Origin: an uncultured Bacteroidales bacterium
GTDB lineage: Bacteria; Bacteroidota; Bacteroidia; Bacteroidales; UBA932
NCBI GenBank assembly: GCA_946415475.1
Contig: CAMKSQ010000013.1
Location: 1-53,247 of the forward strand
DNA: 53,247 nucleotides
Reading direction: 5' to 3'
The notes beneath the pieces were generated by a model. The model did no database searches and had not been told where the DNA came from. It saw only the letters and a program-made list of their open reading frames with translations. The first letter of the stretch is position 1, and each line of letters starts with the position of its first letter. The translations under genes were made by a program, and so were the position numbers. Shown one piece after another: positions 1-7,633 of the stretch.

Positions 1-1720
1 ATTCATTGTAGGCCCAGAACTGCTCGCTTTCGTAGGCGGAGTAGTTCATCTGACGAAGCTCGTTGATGAGGCGTTTGAAGAAGTCGCGGCACTTCTCGAA
101 GTCTTCGAACTCGTACTCCTTGTTGCAAATGTCCAGGATGAGGTCCAGCATAAAACGCTGGCGCTCCAGCGGACACAGGGCGTCGATGGCATCGAAGGCG
201 TCCTGCTGCAGGATTACAAAGTCCACCAGCTCGCTCTTCCAGAAGTTGATGTGGTAGCTCATGGGCACGCCGTCATCGCCCAGGATGTTGATTTGTTCGC
301 TGGCCTCTTTGCCGCGGCGGATGATGTTCTTGGCAAGGAGCACTTTGTCCACCCAGCCTTTCTCTACGGTCTCGTCCAGGAAGTCGCGGATTTCAGGGTA
401 GTCCAGGTACTTGGAATAGGAATCCAGCGGTCCTACGGCCGGATAGCGCTTTTGGTCTGCGCGGTTCTGCTCCAGGGCATAAAAGCAACGGGCCGCCTTT
501 TTGGTGCTCTCCGTCACGGGCTCCTTGAGGTTACCGCCGGCAGGGGATACCGTGCCGATAAAGGTTACTGCACCGGTCTGGCCGTTGTTCAGGACCACCA
601 TGCCCGCGCGGGCGTAGAAGTTGGAGATGATGGCCGACAGGTCCACAGGGAAGGCGTCGGCGCCCGGAAGTTCCTCCATACGGTTGGACATCTCACGCAG
701 CGCTTGAGCCCAACGGGAGGTGGAGTCTGCCAGCAGGAGGCACTTCAGACCCATGGCGCGGTAGTACTCGCAAATGGTCATGGCCGTGTATACGGACGCC
801 TCACGGGCAGCCACCGGCATGTTGGAGGTGTTACAGATAATGGTGGTACGCTCCATCAGGTGACGGCCGGTATGCGGGTCTATCAGCTCCGGGAATTCGG
901 TGAAGATTTCCACCACCTCGTTGGCACGTTCACCGCAGGCGGCCATCACAATGACGTCTGCGTCTCCCTGCTTGGCAATGGCGTGCTGCAGCACGGTTTT
1001 ACCGCAACCGAAAGGACCGGGAATAAAACCGGTGCCGCCTTCTGCGATGGGGTTCATGGTGTCTATCACTCGCACGCCCGTTTCCATGATGCGGCTGGGA
1101 CGCGGTTTTTCCTTGTAGCCCTTGATGGCCACCTTAACGGGCCATTTCTGGGTCATGGTGACATTAACGTCTTCACCTTCCTCGTTGGTGAGTACGGCAA
1201 TGACGGTGTCGATGGTGTATTCTCCCTCTGCCTTGACCGATTTAACGGTGTAGGTACCCTTGAAAGAGAACGGGACCATGATTTTGTGGGGCAGCCAGCC
1301 TTCCTTCACCTCTCCCAGCCAGTCTGCGGCTTCCACTTTGTCGCCGGGCTTGGCGAGCGGGGTGAACGCCCACAGTTTCTTGTGGTCCAGGGGAGCGGTG
1401 TACTCACCGCGCTGGAGAAAGACGTTTTCCATAGTGGCCAGGTTGTTCTGCAGGCCGTCGTATACGCTGGAGAGCAGGCCGGGACCCAGCTCCACTTCCA
1501 GCATGCGGCCCTCGAATTCTACGGCATCCCCGCCCTTGAGGCCGCGGGTGCTCTCGAACACCTGCACGGAGGCATTTTCTCCGTTCACCTTGATGACCTC
1601 TGCCATCATCTTGACGCCTTGCGCCGTGATGTAGCAGATTTCATTTTCTGCAACGGGACCGTCTACCTTCACCGTAACAAGGTTACTTACGATACCGGTT
1701 ACAATTCCTTTTGTTTTCAT
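1..1720 (-). CDS. atpA: V-type ATP synthase subunit A, C-terminus cut by window edge
   Basis: Catalytic nucleotide-binding subunit of the cytoplasmic V1 head, coupling ATP turnover to ion movement through the membrane rotor. The reverse strand reads without a stop for 573 codons from an ATG at 1720. The P-loop GPFGCGKT lies at about residues 235-242, followed by the family segments GERANEV and DSTSRWAQALREMS. The N-terminal barrel domain and the bulge region typical of A (not B) subunits are present. Members are usually about 585-600 residues, so only roughly 10-25 C-terminal residues are missing. It starts 10 bp after the DUF2764 gene, in one operon with atpE; the B, D, I and K genes would be expected outside the window to the left. 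Confidence 0.96.
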   Translation of the reverse strand, partial: MKTKGIVTGIVSNLVTVKVDGPVAENEICYITAQGVKMMAEVIKVNGENASVQVFESTRGLKGGDAVEFEGRMLEVELGPGLLSSVYDGLQNNLATMENVFLQRGEYTAPLDHKKLWAFTPLAKPGDKVEAADWLGEVKEGWLPHKIMVPFSFKGTYTVKSVKAEGEYTIDTVIAVLTNEEGEDVNVTMTQKWPVKVAIKGYKEKPRPSRIMETGVRVIDTMNPIAEGGTGFIPGPFGCGKTVLQHAIAKQGDADVIVMAACGERANEVVEIFTEFPELIDPHTGRHLMERTTIICNTSNMPVAAREASVYTAMTICEYYRAMGLKCLLLADSTSRWAQALREMSNRMEELPGADAFPVDLSAIISNFYARAGMVVLNNGQTGAVTFIGTVSPAGGNLKEPVTESTKKAARCFYALEQNRADQKRYPAVGPLDSYSKYLDYPEIRDFLDETVEKGWVDKVLLAKNIIRRGKEASEQINILGDDGVPMSYHINFWKSELVDFVILQQDAFDAIDALCPLERQRFMLDLILDICNKEYEFEDFEKCRDFFKRLINELRQMNYSAYESEQFWAYNE

Positions 1721-1730
1721 ATATGGTTGC

Positions 1731-2378
1731 TTATTTTTCTGTGTAATTTACCCCTTTGAACGTGCCACGGACCTCGCTCACCAGCTGACGGAACAGTTCC
1801 CGGCCTTTTTCCTGGTCCAGGGCCAGCCAGCGGTTCACAATGTGCAGTTTGGCTATGTATGCCAGCACGGCGGTAAGGTCAAAGTAATGGAAGGTTTCCA
1901 GGTTACTTATTTTCTCCCAGGTGACGTCGTCCAGGGCCTGTTCCCGGTCCAGCAGGCTGCTTGCGGCCAGGGCCGATTCCACCTTGGCGGCTTCTTCAAA
2001 CTCGCCGCCGGAGAAGCGGTAACCGTCGATGTCCAGGTCTGTATCGTCCTCCTGGCCTTTGCCGGTGACGAGGTCCATCCCGTCCGGACGGCCCAGTTCC
2101 CGGTTCAGGTAGCGCACCTTGGCGTTCCGGAGGTTAAGGTCGAAACGGAAGAATTCCCGCACGAACTTGAGCGGATGCGCCAGGGCCTGGGCATAGAAGT
2201 CCGGTCCCAGCACCTGGGAGTCATACCCGCTCAGGAGGAAGTCCATGACGGCGGCGTCTTTTTCCGACAGGTTCTCCCGGATTTGCTCGATGGTGCTTTG
2301 GAAGCCTTGCCCGTCTTCGTACTTGAAGTCTGCCGTCAGATAGGGGAGCGAGGAGATGATGTACTCGAAATTACTCAT
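1731..2378 (-). CDS. DUF2764 family protein of the V-ATPase operon
   Basis: A 215-residue, mostly helical, charged soluble protein with no signal peptide or membrane segment. Its opening (SNFEYIISSLPYL) and its place between atpE and atpA match the DUF2764 family, found at this position in V-ATPase operons of Bacteroidetes and Chlamydiae. Those operons usually lack recognisable C, F and G stalk subunits, so a role as a stalk or connector subunit replacing subunit C is an attractive but unproven inference. The start at 2378 lies 3 bp after the atpE stop, which points to translational coupling. Confidence 0.85.
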   Translation of the reverse strand: MSNFEYIISSLPYLTADFKYEDGQGFQSTIEQIRENLSEKDAAVMDFLLSGYDSQVLGPDFYAQALAHPLKFVREFFRFDLNLRNAKVRYLNRELGRPDGMDLVTGKGQEDDTDLDIDGYRFSGGEFEEAAKVESALAASSLLDREQALDDVTWEKISNLETFHYFDLTAVLAYIAKLHIVNRWLALDQEKGRELFRQLVSEVRGTFKGVNYTEK

Positions 2379-2381
2379 TTC

Positions 2382-2984
2382 CTAGCCAAAAAGGATTTCC
2401 TTGGTGGTGGGACGGAGATAGTCCCCAATGAGCTCCTGGAAACTTTCATCCGTAAGGGAGATGAAATAACTGCCGTCCTTGGGGCCAATCTTGAAGCCGC
2501 CGTCGATTTTTTTGGCGAAAGAGGCTTCTACACCCTTGCCAAGGGTTTTGGTGAGCTCGTTTTTCACGAAGGGTTCCAGTTCTTTCTGCAGTTTTTCCGG
2601 CAGGACCAATGCAATGTCCGTGCTTTCCTGTGCGCTGAAGTTTTTGGCGACGGCCTCGATGATGCCTTTGAGGAAGTCGGCGCTGGAAAGGGCCTCTTTT
2701 ACGGGGACGTTCACAGCCTTGGCTACAATCAGGTTCTCAATGCCGGCACGGGTGGCCTGCAGAGCTTGGACAGAGGCCATTTTTACATCCCCTTCCACTT
2801 TAATCTTGTAGTCCTGGGCTTCTTTTTGCGCCTGAGCCAGAATGGCGGCAGCTTCTTCCTGGGCTTTTTTTACAATGGCAGCGGCTTCTGCCTGGGCTTT
2901 TGCCAGAACGGCCTGGCCCTCTTCTTTTCCTTTTGAAAGACCCTCGTTGTACAGTTTCTGGGTCAGTTCCTGGAGTTTGTCCAT
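2382..2984 (-). CDS. atpE: V-type ATP synthase subunit E
   Basis: Peripheral stalk subunit that holds the V1 head against rotation. The 200-residue protein begins with a long Ala/Lys/Glu/Gln-rich helix (about residues 1-75, rich in AQAEAAAIVKKAQEEAA-type heptads) that would form the stalk coiled coil, followed by a globular C-terminal domain with the sequence GGFKIGPKDGSYFISLTDESF. Both match the E/H family. It is the first gene of the V-ATPase operon, about 25 nt behind a recognisable promoter at 3015-3046. Confidence 0.9.
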   Translation of the reverse strand: MDKLQELTQKLYNEGLSKGKEEGQAVLAKAQAEAAAIVKKAQEEAAAILAQAQKEAQDYKIKVEGDVKMASVQALQATRAGIENLIVAKAVNVPVKEALSSADFLKGIIEAVAKNFSAQESTDIALVLPEKLQKELEPFVKNELTKTLGKGVEASFAKKIDGGFKIGPKDGSYFISLTDESFQELIGDYLRPTTKEILFG

Positions 2985-3014
2985 ATTTGTTTAGTTAGTG
3001 TTTTCTATGTCCTA

Positions 3015-3046
3015 CAAATATACACAAATTCCCGAACAAAAGCAAT
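3015..3046 (-). promoter_or_regulatory. Promoter of the V-ATPase operon
   Basis: On the minus strand a -33-like ATTG (3043-3046) is separated by 20 nt from TATATTTG (3015-3022), a perfect match to the Bacteroidetes -7 consensus TAnnTTTG. Predicted transcription start is near 3009, about 25 nt before the atpE ATG. The -33 element has one mismatch to TTTG. Confidence 0.65.
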
Positions 3047-3051
3047 AGTGG

Positions 3052-4353
3052 TTAGAATAGATAGGAACTGGATGTACTGATGGTCCAGGTCCCCACCTGC
3101 GGGTCCAGTCCGCGGCCCACGTCGAACGAGAGCACGAAATTGGTGTTCATCTGGATTTTTCCGCCGATACCGAAAGACAGCATTATGGGCAGTTTTTTGT
3201 CCTGATATAGAGGAACTTCCACTTTTGGGGAAATGGCTGCCTTTTGCTCTTCCAGCCTGTAGGAACGCGTGATGCCGCAAACATCCATGAAAGGATTGAG
3301 CACCAGGTCGAAATGTTGTTTGAACAGGTTGAATTTAAAAGGCGTTACACGGAATTCGATGTTGGCCCAGGCATAGCCTGCGGCTGCTACACGGTTATTA
3401 AGGATACCGCGGACTGTTGTCCGGCTTCCCAGTCCGTCCATTTCCTCGTACGGGTAAAACAAGTTGGCCATCTCGTTTAGGGCGTAGTAGGGGATTTCGC
3501 CCCACAGCTGGTGCTGGAGCCCCAGGTGATAGGCAAAGACCCATCGACCCGGAAAAATGGTCACATAATGGCGGAAATGCGCCACCAACTGCCCGTAGTT
3601 GTATTTCCATCGGCTCAAATCCGTGTTGGCCGTAAGGTACAGTTCCGCGTAGAAGCCTTTGCCCGGCGATGCCTCGATGTCCCGGCTGTCGTACACCAGG
3701 CCGCCCTTGAACTCCAGCGAGGTACCGCCGGCGAATTCATCGGCCCGGATGAGGCCCACGTCCCGATAGGTAAGAAGCAGGCTGTTGCCTCTGTCGTAGC
3801 GGTCCAACATAAAATCGTCCATGATGACGTGGCGGACCACTGCGCCGCCCATCCAGTCCAGTTCTCCGACAATGTCACCCATAAAGGTGGCGGTGGCGCG
3901 GAAAAAGCGCCGATGGGTTGTATACCAGGCCGTCCGGGTGTCCACGTTGGCGTCCAGCTCCGGCAGGTAGGGGGAGGCGATGCCGTTGAAGCCATAAAAA
4001 TTGTGCACCATGGCGTCACGGTAGGTAAGCGTACCGTTTAAGCGTACGCCCGGAATCAGGGTGGGGCTGTCCCCGTAGGCATGGATGTACCAGGAACCTT
4101 TGGTGGCGTAGGCTCCGGCGAAGCCCAGGTGATGGAGGAAATTGGGATAGGCGCTGCCGTCCCCGTAATAGTAGAAGTCCGAGAAAAGACCCAGCGTGAC
4201 GCCTGTATCCGTGCTGTAACCCACGTTGGGCAGGGGAGTGAACGCCCAACCGGTCTTGGGCTTTTCTCCTTCCGGTTCCCCCTCCTGTTCCTGTGCCAGC
4301 GCTACGCCGCCCGTAAGGAGCAGGATGGCTATTATCACCAAGTGTCTTTTCAT
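3052..4353 (-). CDS. Outer-membrane beta-barrel protein, Omp85-type C-terminal barrel without POTRA domains
   Basis: A 433-residue exported protein. The start at 4353 gives a clean signal peptide (about residues 1-21, ending in GGVALA) and a mature N-terminus rich in Glu. The rest is alternating aromatic/hydrophobic strands and ends in Tyr-Leu-Phe, the usual C-terminal signature of an outer-membrane barrel. Segments such as GGLVYDSRDIEASPGKGFYA and LGSRTTVRGILNNRVA resemble the bacterial surface antigen (BamA/TamA) barrel, including a VRG-type motif. There is no room for POTRA repeats. The gene begins 17 bp after the CoA transferase stop, so it may be the last gene of the iorAB operon. Its role is unknown; an assembly factor or small-molecule pore are both possible. 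Confidence 0.8.
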   Translation of the reverse strand: MKRHLVIIAILLLTGGVALAQEQEGEPEGEKPKTGWAFTPLPNVGYSTDTGVTLGLFSDFYYYGDGSAYPNFLHHLGFAGAYATKGSWYIHAYGDSPTLIPGVRLNGTLTYRDAMVHNFYGFNGIASPYLPELDANVDTRTAWYTTHRRFFRATATFMGDIVGELDWMGGAVVRHVIMDDFMLDRYDRGNSLLLTYRDVGLIRADEFAGGTSLEFKGGLVYDSRDIEASPGKGFYAELYLTANTDLSRWKYNYGQLVAHFRHYVTIFPGRWVFAYHLGLQHQLWGEIPYYALNEMANLFYPYEEMDGLGSRTTVRGILNNRVAAAGYAWANIEFRVTPFKFNLFKQHFDLVLNPFMDVCGITRSYRLEEQKAAISPKVEVPLYQDKKLPIMLSFGIGGKIQMNTNFVLSFDVGRGLDPQVGTWTISTSSSYLF

Positions 4354-4370
4354 GCGGGCAAAGATAGCAA

Positions 4371-5669
4371 TTATTCTGCTTTCAGGCGCAGAAAACTGTA
4401 TCCAAATCGCTTGCACGCCGCTTCCTCCAGCGCTTCACGGTCATCCGGATGGGCGATGGAAATCAGGAGCTTGGCACGTTGGGCCAGGCTTTTACCCCGC
4501 AGATACACAATGCCGTGTTCCGTAGCTACATACTGCGTCTGGAAGCGGGTGGTGACCACACCGGCGCCGGGAGTAAGGGTGGGGACGATCTTGGCTTTCC
4601 CCTTGGCGGTACGGGAAGGCAGGGCGATGAAGGTGCGTCCGCCTTCCGCCAGTGCGCAGCCGTACATGAAGTCGTGCTGGCCGCCCACGCTGGAGAAGAT
4701 CATCTCGCCGATGGAATCGGCACAGATCTGTCCCGTCAGGTCCACCTCGATGGCGGAATTGATGGCACAGGCGCGTGGATTCTGGGCAATCAGGAACGGG
4801 TCGTTGGTATAGGCCACGTCAAAGAACTCCATGGTGGGGTTGTGGTCGATGAACTTGTACATGGGCGCGGAGCCGATGGCCAGGGCCGCGACGCTAACGC
4901 CTGGATGCACTTTTTTGAGCGAATTGTCGATGACGCCTTCCTTGATAAGACGGATGACGCCGTCGGTCATGGCTTCCGTGTGCAGGCCCAGGTGCTGGTG
5001 GTGCTTGATGCCGTTGAGGACGGCATTGGGGATGCCTCCGACGCCGATCTGCAGGCAGGCGCCGTCCGGAATTTGCGACGCTACATTGGCGCCGATGGCC
5101 GCTTCGATGGGCGTGGGCTCACCGAAGACCATCCCGAGCGGCGGCTCTTCGCAGTAGACGGCTGCACTGATCTTGGACTCATGGATGTGGCATTTCCCGT
5201 AGAGATAGGGGATGTTGGGGCTCACCTGGGCGATGACTACCCGCGCGCATTCCACGGCGCTGACGGCAATATCGGCCGATATGCCAAAACTGCAATACCC
5301 GTCCTTATCCGGCAGGGAGCAGTTGATAAATGCCACATCCACAGGGATTTCTCCACGGCGGAACAGGCCCGGAACCTCTCCAAGGAAAGCGGGCGTCATG
5401 GTGCCGTAGCCGGCGGCGATGTGCTTGCGCTGGTCGCCGCTGATAAAAATGCTGTTCACCAGGAAAGAATCCTTGTATTCGGGCTTGCAGAAGGGGGCTT
5501 CGCCTGCGGTGACGTTGAAGCCGCAGACAATTTGCACGCCCTCCAGTTCCGCATGGCGGCGGGCCAGGGCTTCCTGCAGGATAACCGGTACGGAGGTGCC
5601 TCCCTGGCACACCACGGTGTCGCCGCTGCGCACCAGGCGCACGGCTTCATCGGCACTTACATATTTCAT
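4371..5669 (-). CDS. Acetyl-CoA hydrolase/transferase family CoA transferase
   Basis: A 432-residue cytoplasmic enzyme of the acetyl-CoA hydrolase / 4-hydroxybutyrate CoA-transferase family, which moves CoA between carboxylic acids through a glutamyl-CoA thioester. The GVGGIPNAVL motif (about residues 208-217) and the catalytic Glu in HTEAMTDG (about E232) are present, and length is normal. I chose the ATG at 5669 because it overlaps the aminotransferase stop by 4 bp (ATGA); an upstream ATG at 5747 in the same frame would read through the aminotransferase gene and looks non-native. Following iorAB and an aminotransferase, it probably releases aryl-acetate from aryl-acetyl-CoA while charging acetate or another acid. 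The exact acids are inference. Confidence 0.88.
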   Translation of the reverse strand: MKYVSADEAVRLVRSGDTVVCQGGTSVPVILQEALARRHAELEGVQIVCGFNVTAGEAPFCKPEYKDSFLVNSIFISGDQRKHIAAGYGTMTPAFLGEVPGLFRRGEIPVDVAFINCSLPDKDGYCSFGISADIAVSAVECARVVIAQVSPNIPYLYGKCHIHESKISAAVYCEEPPLGMVFGEPTPIEAAIGANVASQIPDGACLQIGVGGIPNAVLNGIKHHQHLGLHTEAMTDGVIRLIKEGVIDNSLKKVHPGVSVAALAIGSAPMYKFIDHNPTMEFFDVAYTNDPFLIAQNPRACAINSAIEVDLTGQICADSIGEMIFSSVGGQHDFMYGCALAEGGRTFIALPSRTAKGKAKIVPTLTPGAGVVTTRFQTQYVATEHGIVYLRGKSLAQRAKLLISIAHPDDREALEEAACKRFGYSFLRLKAE

Positions 5670-6976
5670 GATACCAATTTTACAAACAGTTTCAGGTGAC
5701 GGTCCAGGCGCTGGAAATCCCAGTCGTTCAGCAGGCGGGATACGCATACGCGGATGCCGAATTGCTTGCTGCCGGTGGTGTTGAGCGGAATGGCCACCAC
5801 GCCGCAGCGGAGCAGGGCCTCCAGTAGCGTCCGGTTGTCCATGTCCTTGTACGTGACGGTATAGAAAAAGCCATCGCCGATGGTCTGGTTCATGTCTTTG
5901 TCATATACCAGGCGGAAGCCGTTCTGCTCGAAGATTTCGCGGGAATGATGGGCGCGCATGCCATAGTTCCGCAGCTCTTTCACGAAGTTGTAGCGGCCAT
6001 CCAGCGAGGCCTCCAGCATGGCCGATAAAGCATATTGGGCCGAGTGCGAAGCGCCCGAAGTATTCACGTACAAGTAATTGAGAATGAAGTTGTCCCCGAA
6101 GCGGGAGATGCCCCATTTCTCTTTAAGGCCAGGGTATTCGCGTTTGTACAGGTTGTTGCCGATGCAGGCAAGGCCGATGCGCTCGCCGGCATAACTGAAG
6201 ATCTTGGAGCCGGACAGCAGGATGACATAATTGTCCGTATAACGCGCCACGGTGCTTTGGAACGGGGGTTCGAAGGGGACGGAAAGGTCCTTGCGGAAGT
6301 CCATGCACAGGTAGGCGATATCTTCCAGGACGATGACATCGTACTGGGTGGCCAACTCGCCGATTACCTGCAGTTCCTCCTCCGTGAGGCAAATCCAGGC
6401 CGGATTGTTGGGGTTGGAATACAGGATGGCGGCAATGTTGCCCTCTTTGAAATAGGACTCCAGCTTATCCCGAAGCTTTTCTGCCCGGTACTCGTAAATA
6501 TCGAACCAAACATTCTTGATTCCAAGGATATCCGGCTGGCGGCCATGGGCGCTGAATCCGGGGCAGATGTACAGGATGGTATCCTTGCCGGGTTGCAGCT
6601 GGGAGCATTCAAGAATGCTGGTAAGGCTGCCTTGCATGGAACCCACGGTGGGGACAATGCACTTGGGGTCAATGTCCACGTCGATAAAGGCTTTGATAAA
6701 GCGGGAGGCGTTTTGCTTGAGCTCCGGAAGCCCTTGTACGGAAGGGTAGATGGAGCATTTGCCCTCGTCCAGGGCCTTTTTCTGGGCCTCGATGCCATAG
6801 GGACAGGGCGGAATGCCCGGTACGCCGAACTCCAGGTGGGTGAAAGGCTCGTCGGATTGGGATTCCAGCATGCTGCCGATCATGGCGCATTGCCGGATGG
6901 TGGTGTGGGAGATATCGTCAATGCCCAATTCCCGTAATTCTTTGTTCAGGACGGATTGGGATAAGGGAAGTTTCAT
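5666..6976 (-). CDS. PLP-dependent class I/II aminotransferase, probably for aromatic amino acids
   Basis: A 436-residue fold-type I aminotransferase. The PLP-binding lysine is visible in SGSKIFSYAGERIG (K258), with the upstream NPNNPAW and LEDIAYLCMDF segments that hold the cofactor phosphate and pyridine ring. It starts 1 bp after the iorB stop and overlaps the CoA transferase by 4 bp, so it belongs to the same operon. Next to indolepyruvate oxidoreductase the expected reaction is transamination of Phe, Tyr or Trp (or other bulky amino acids) to the 2-oxoacid. Substrate is inferred from context only. Confidence 0.88.
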   Translation of the reverse strand: MKLPLSQSVLNKELRELGIDDISHTTIRQCAMIGSMLESQSDEPFTHLEFGVPGIPPCPYGIEAQKKALDEGKCSIYPSVQGLPELKQNASRFIKAFIDVDIDPKCIVPTVGSMQGSLTSILECSQLQPGKDTILYICPGFSAHGRQPDILGIKNVWFDIYEYRAEKLRDKLESYFKEGNIAAILYSNPNNPAWICLTEEELQVIGELATQYDVIVLEDIAYLCMDFRKDLSVPFEPPFQSTVARYTDNYVILLSGSKIFSYAGERIGLACIGNNLYKREYPGLKEKWGISRFGDNFILNYLYVNTSGASHSAQYALSAMLEASLDGRYNFVKELRNYGMRAHHSREIFEQNGFRLVYDKDMNQTIGDGFFYTVTYKDMDNRTLLEALLRCGVVAIPLNTTGSKQFGIRVCVSRLLNDWDFQRLDRHLKLFVKLVS

Positions 6977-6977
6977 T

Positions 6978-7562
6978 TTACTCTTCTTCTAGGTGTTGTG
7001 CCGCGCCGGCGTCAAAGGCTTTCAGATTGGCTTCCACGATGGCATCGCCCTTGCGCGCGAATACGCGACGGATGCCTTCGCGGAGCTGGTCCGGCTCAAG
7101 GATATCCAGCCCAGTGCTCATGGCTCCGAGCAGCACCATGTTGGCCCCGCGCGGATTGTTCAGTTCCTTGGCGATGGTATCGGCATCCACAGCCACCACA
7201 TGCGGGAATTTGTGTAATGCTTCCACCACTTTATCCATCTCCGGATAATTGGGGATATTTACCAGCGGGGTGGTGTTGGTGACGATCCAGCCGTCTTTGG
7301 CCAGCCAGGGCACATAGCGGAGGGCTTCCATGGGCTCCAGCGATACAATGAGGCTGGCACCGCCCCGGGGGATGAGGTCGCTGTAAATGGGGTCTGACGA
7401 CAGGCGGAGGTGCGACTGGACGTCTCCGCCACGCTGGCTCATGCCGTGGACTTCGGCCTGTTTCAGGTACAGCCCCTGTTGCAGGGCGGCAGCGCCGATT
7501 ACCGTGGCGATGGAGAGGATGCCTTGTCCTCCCACTCCGGCGAGGATAATATCTTGTTTCAT
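6978..7562 (-). CDS. iorB: Indolepyruvate oxidoreductase, beta subunit
   Basis: A 194-residue gamma-type 2-oxoacid oxidoreductase subunit. It opens with GVGGQGILSIATVIG and carries EVHGMSQRGGDVQSHLR, both typical of IorB, and its length is normal. With IorA it decarboxylates aryl-pyruvates to aryl-acetyl-CoA and passes electrons to ferredoxin. It lies 71 bp downstream of iorA, a gap holding a GC-rich hairpin (7605-7623), and 1 bp upstream of the aminotransferase. Confidence 0.93.
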   Translation of the reverse strand: MKQDIILAGVGGQGILSIATVIGAAALQQGLYLKQAEVHGMSQRGGDVQSHLRLSSDPIYSDLIPRGGASLIVSLEPMEALRYVPWLAKDGWIVTNTTPLVNIPNYPEMDKVVEALHKFPHVVAVDADTIAKELNNPRGANMVLLGAMSTGLDILEPDQLREGIRRVFARKGDAIVEANLKAFDAGAAQHLEEE

Positions 7563-7604
7563 TTCATGAAATCATTAAATGTTAACGTTACCCCCTCCCG
7601 AAAC

Positions 7605-7623
7605 CCCTCCCCTCGGGGGAGGG
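7605..7623. repeat. GC-rich hairpin between iorA and iorB
   Basis: CCCTCCCC (7605-7612) and GGGGAGGG (7616-7623) form a perfect 8-bp stem around a 3-nt loop. A second C-rich block (CCCCCTCCC at 7591-7599) lies beside it. It has no U-run, so it is not a classical terminator. It resembles the C-rich palindromic spacers that recur between genes in Bacteroidales genomes; copy number cannot be judged here. Confidence 0.7.
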
Positions 7624-7633
7624 ACTTAAGAGG

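Noticed and set aside
4359..4366. TATCTTTG on the minus strand just before the barrel gene
   Set aside because: It matches the -7 pattern, but there is no -33 box, it would start transcription at the ATG itself, and the gene is only 17 bp from the CoA transferase. Probably chance.
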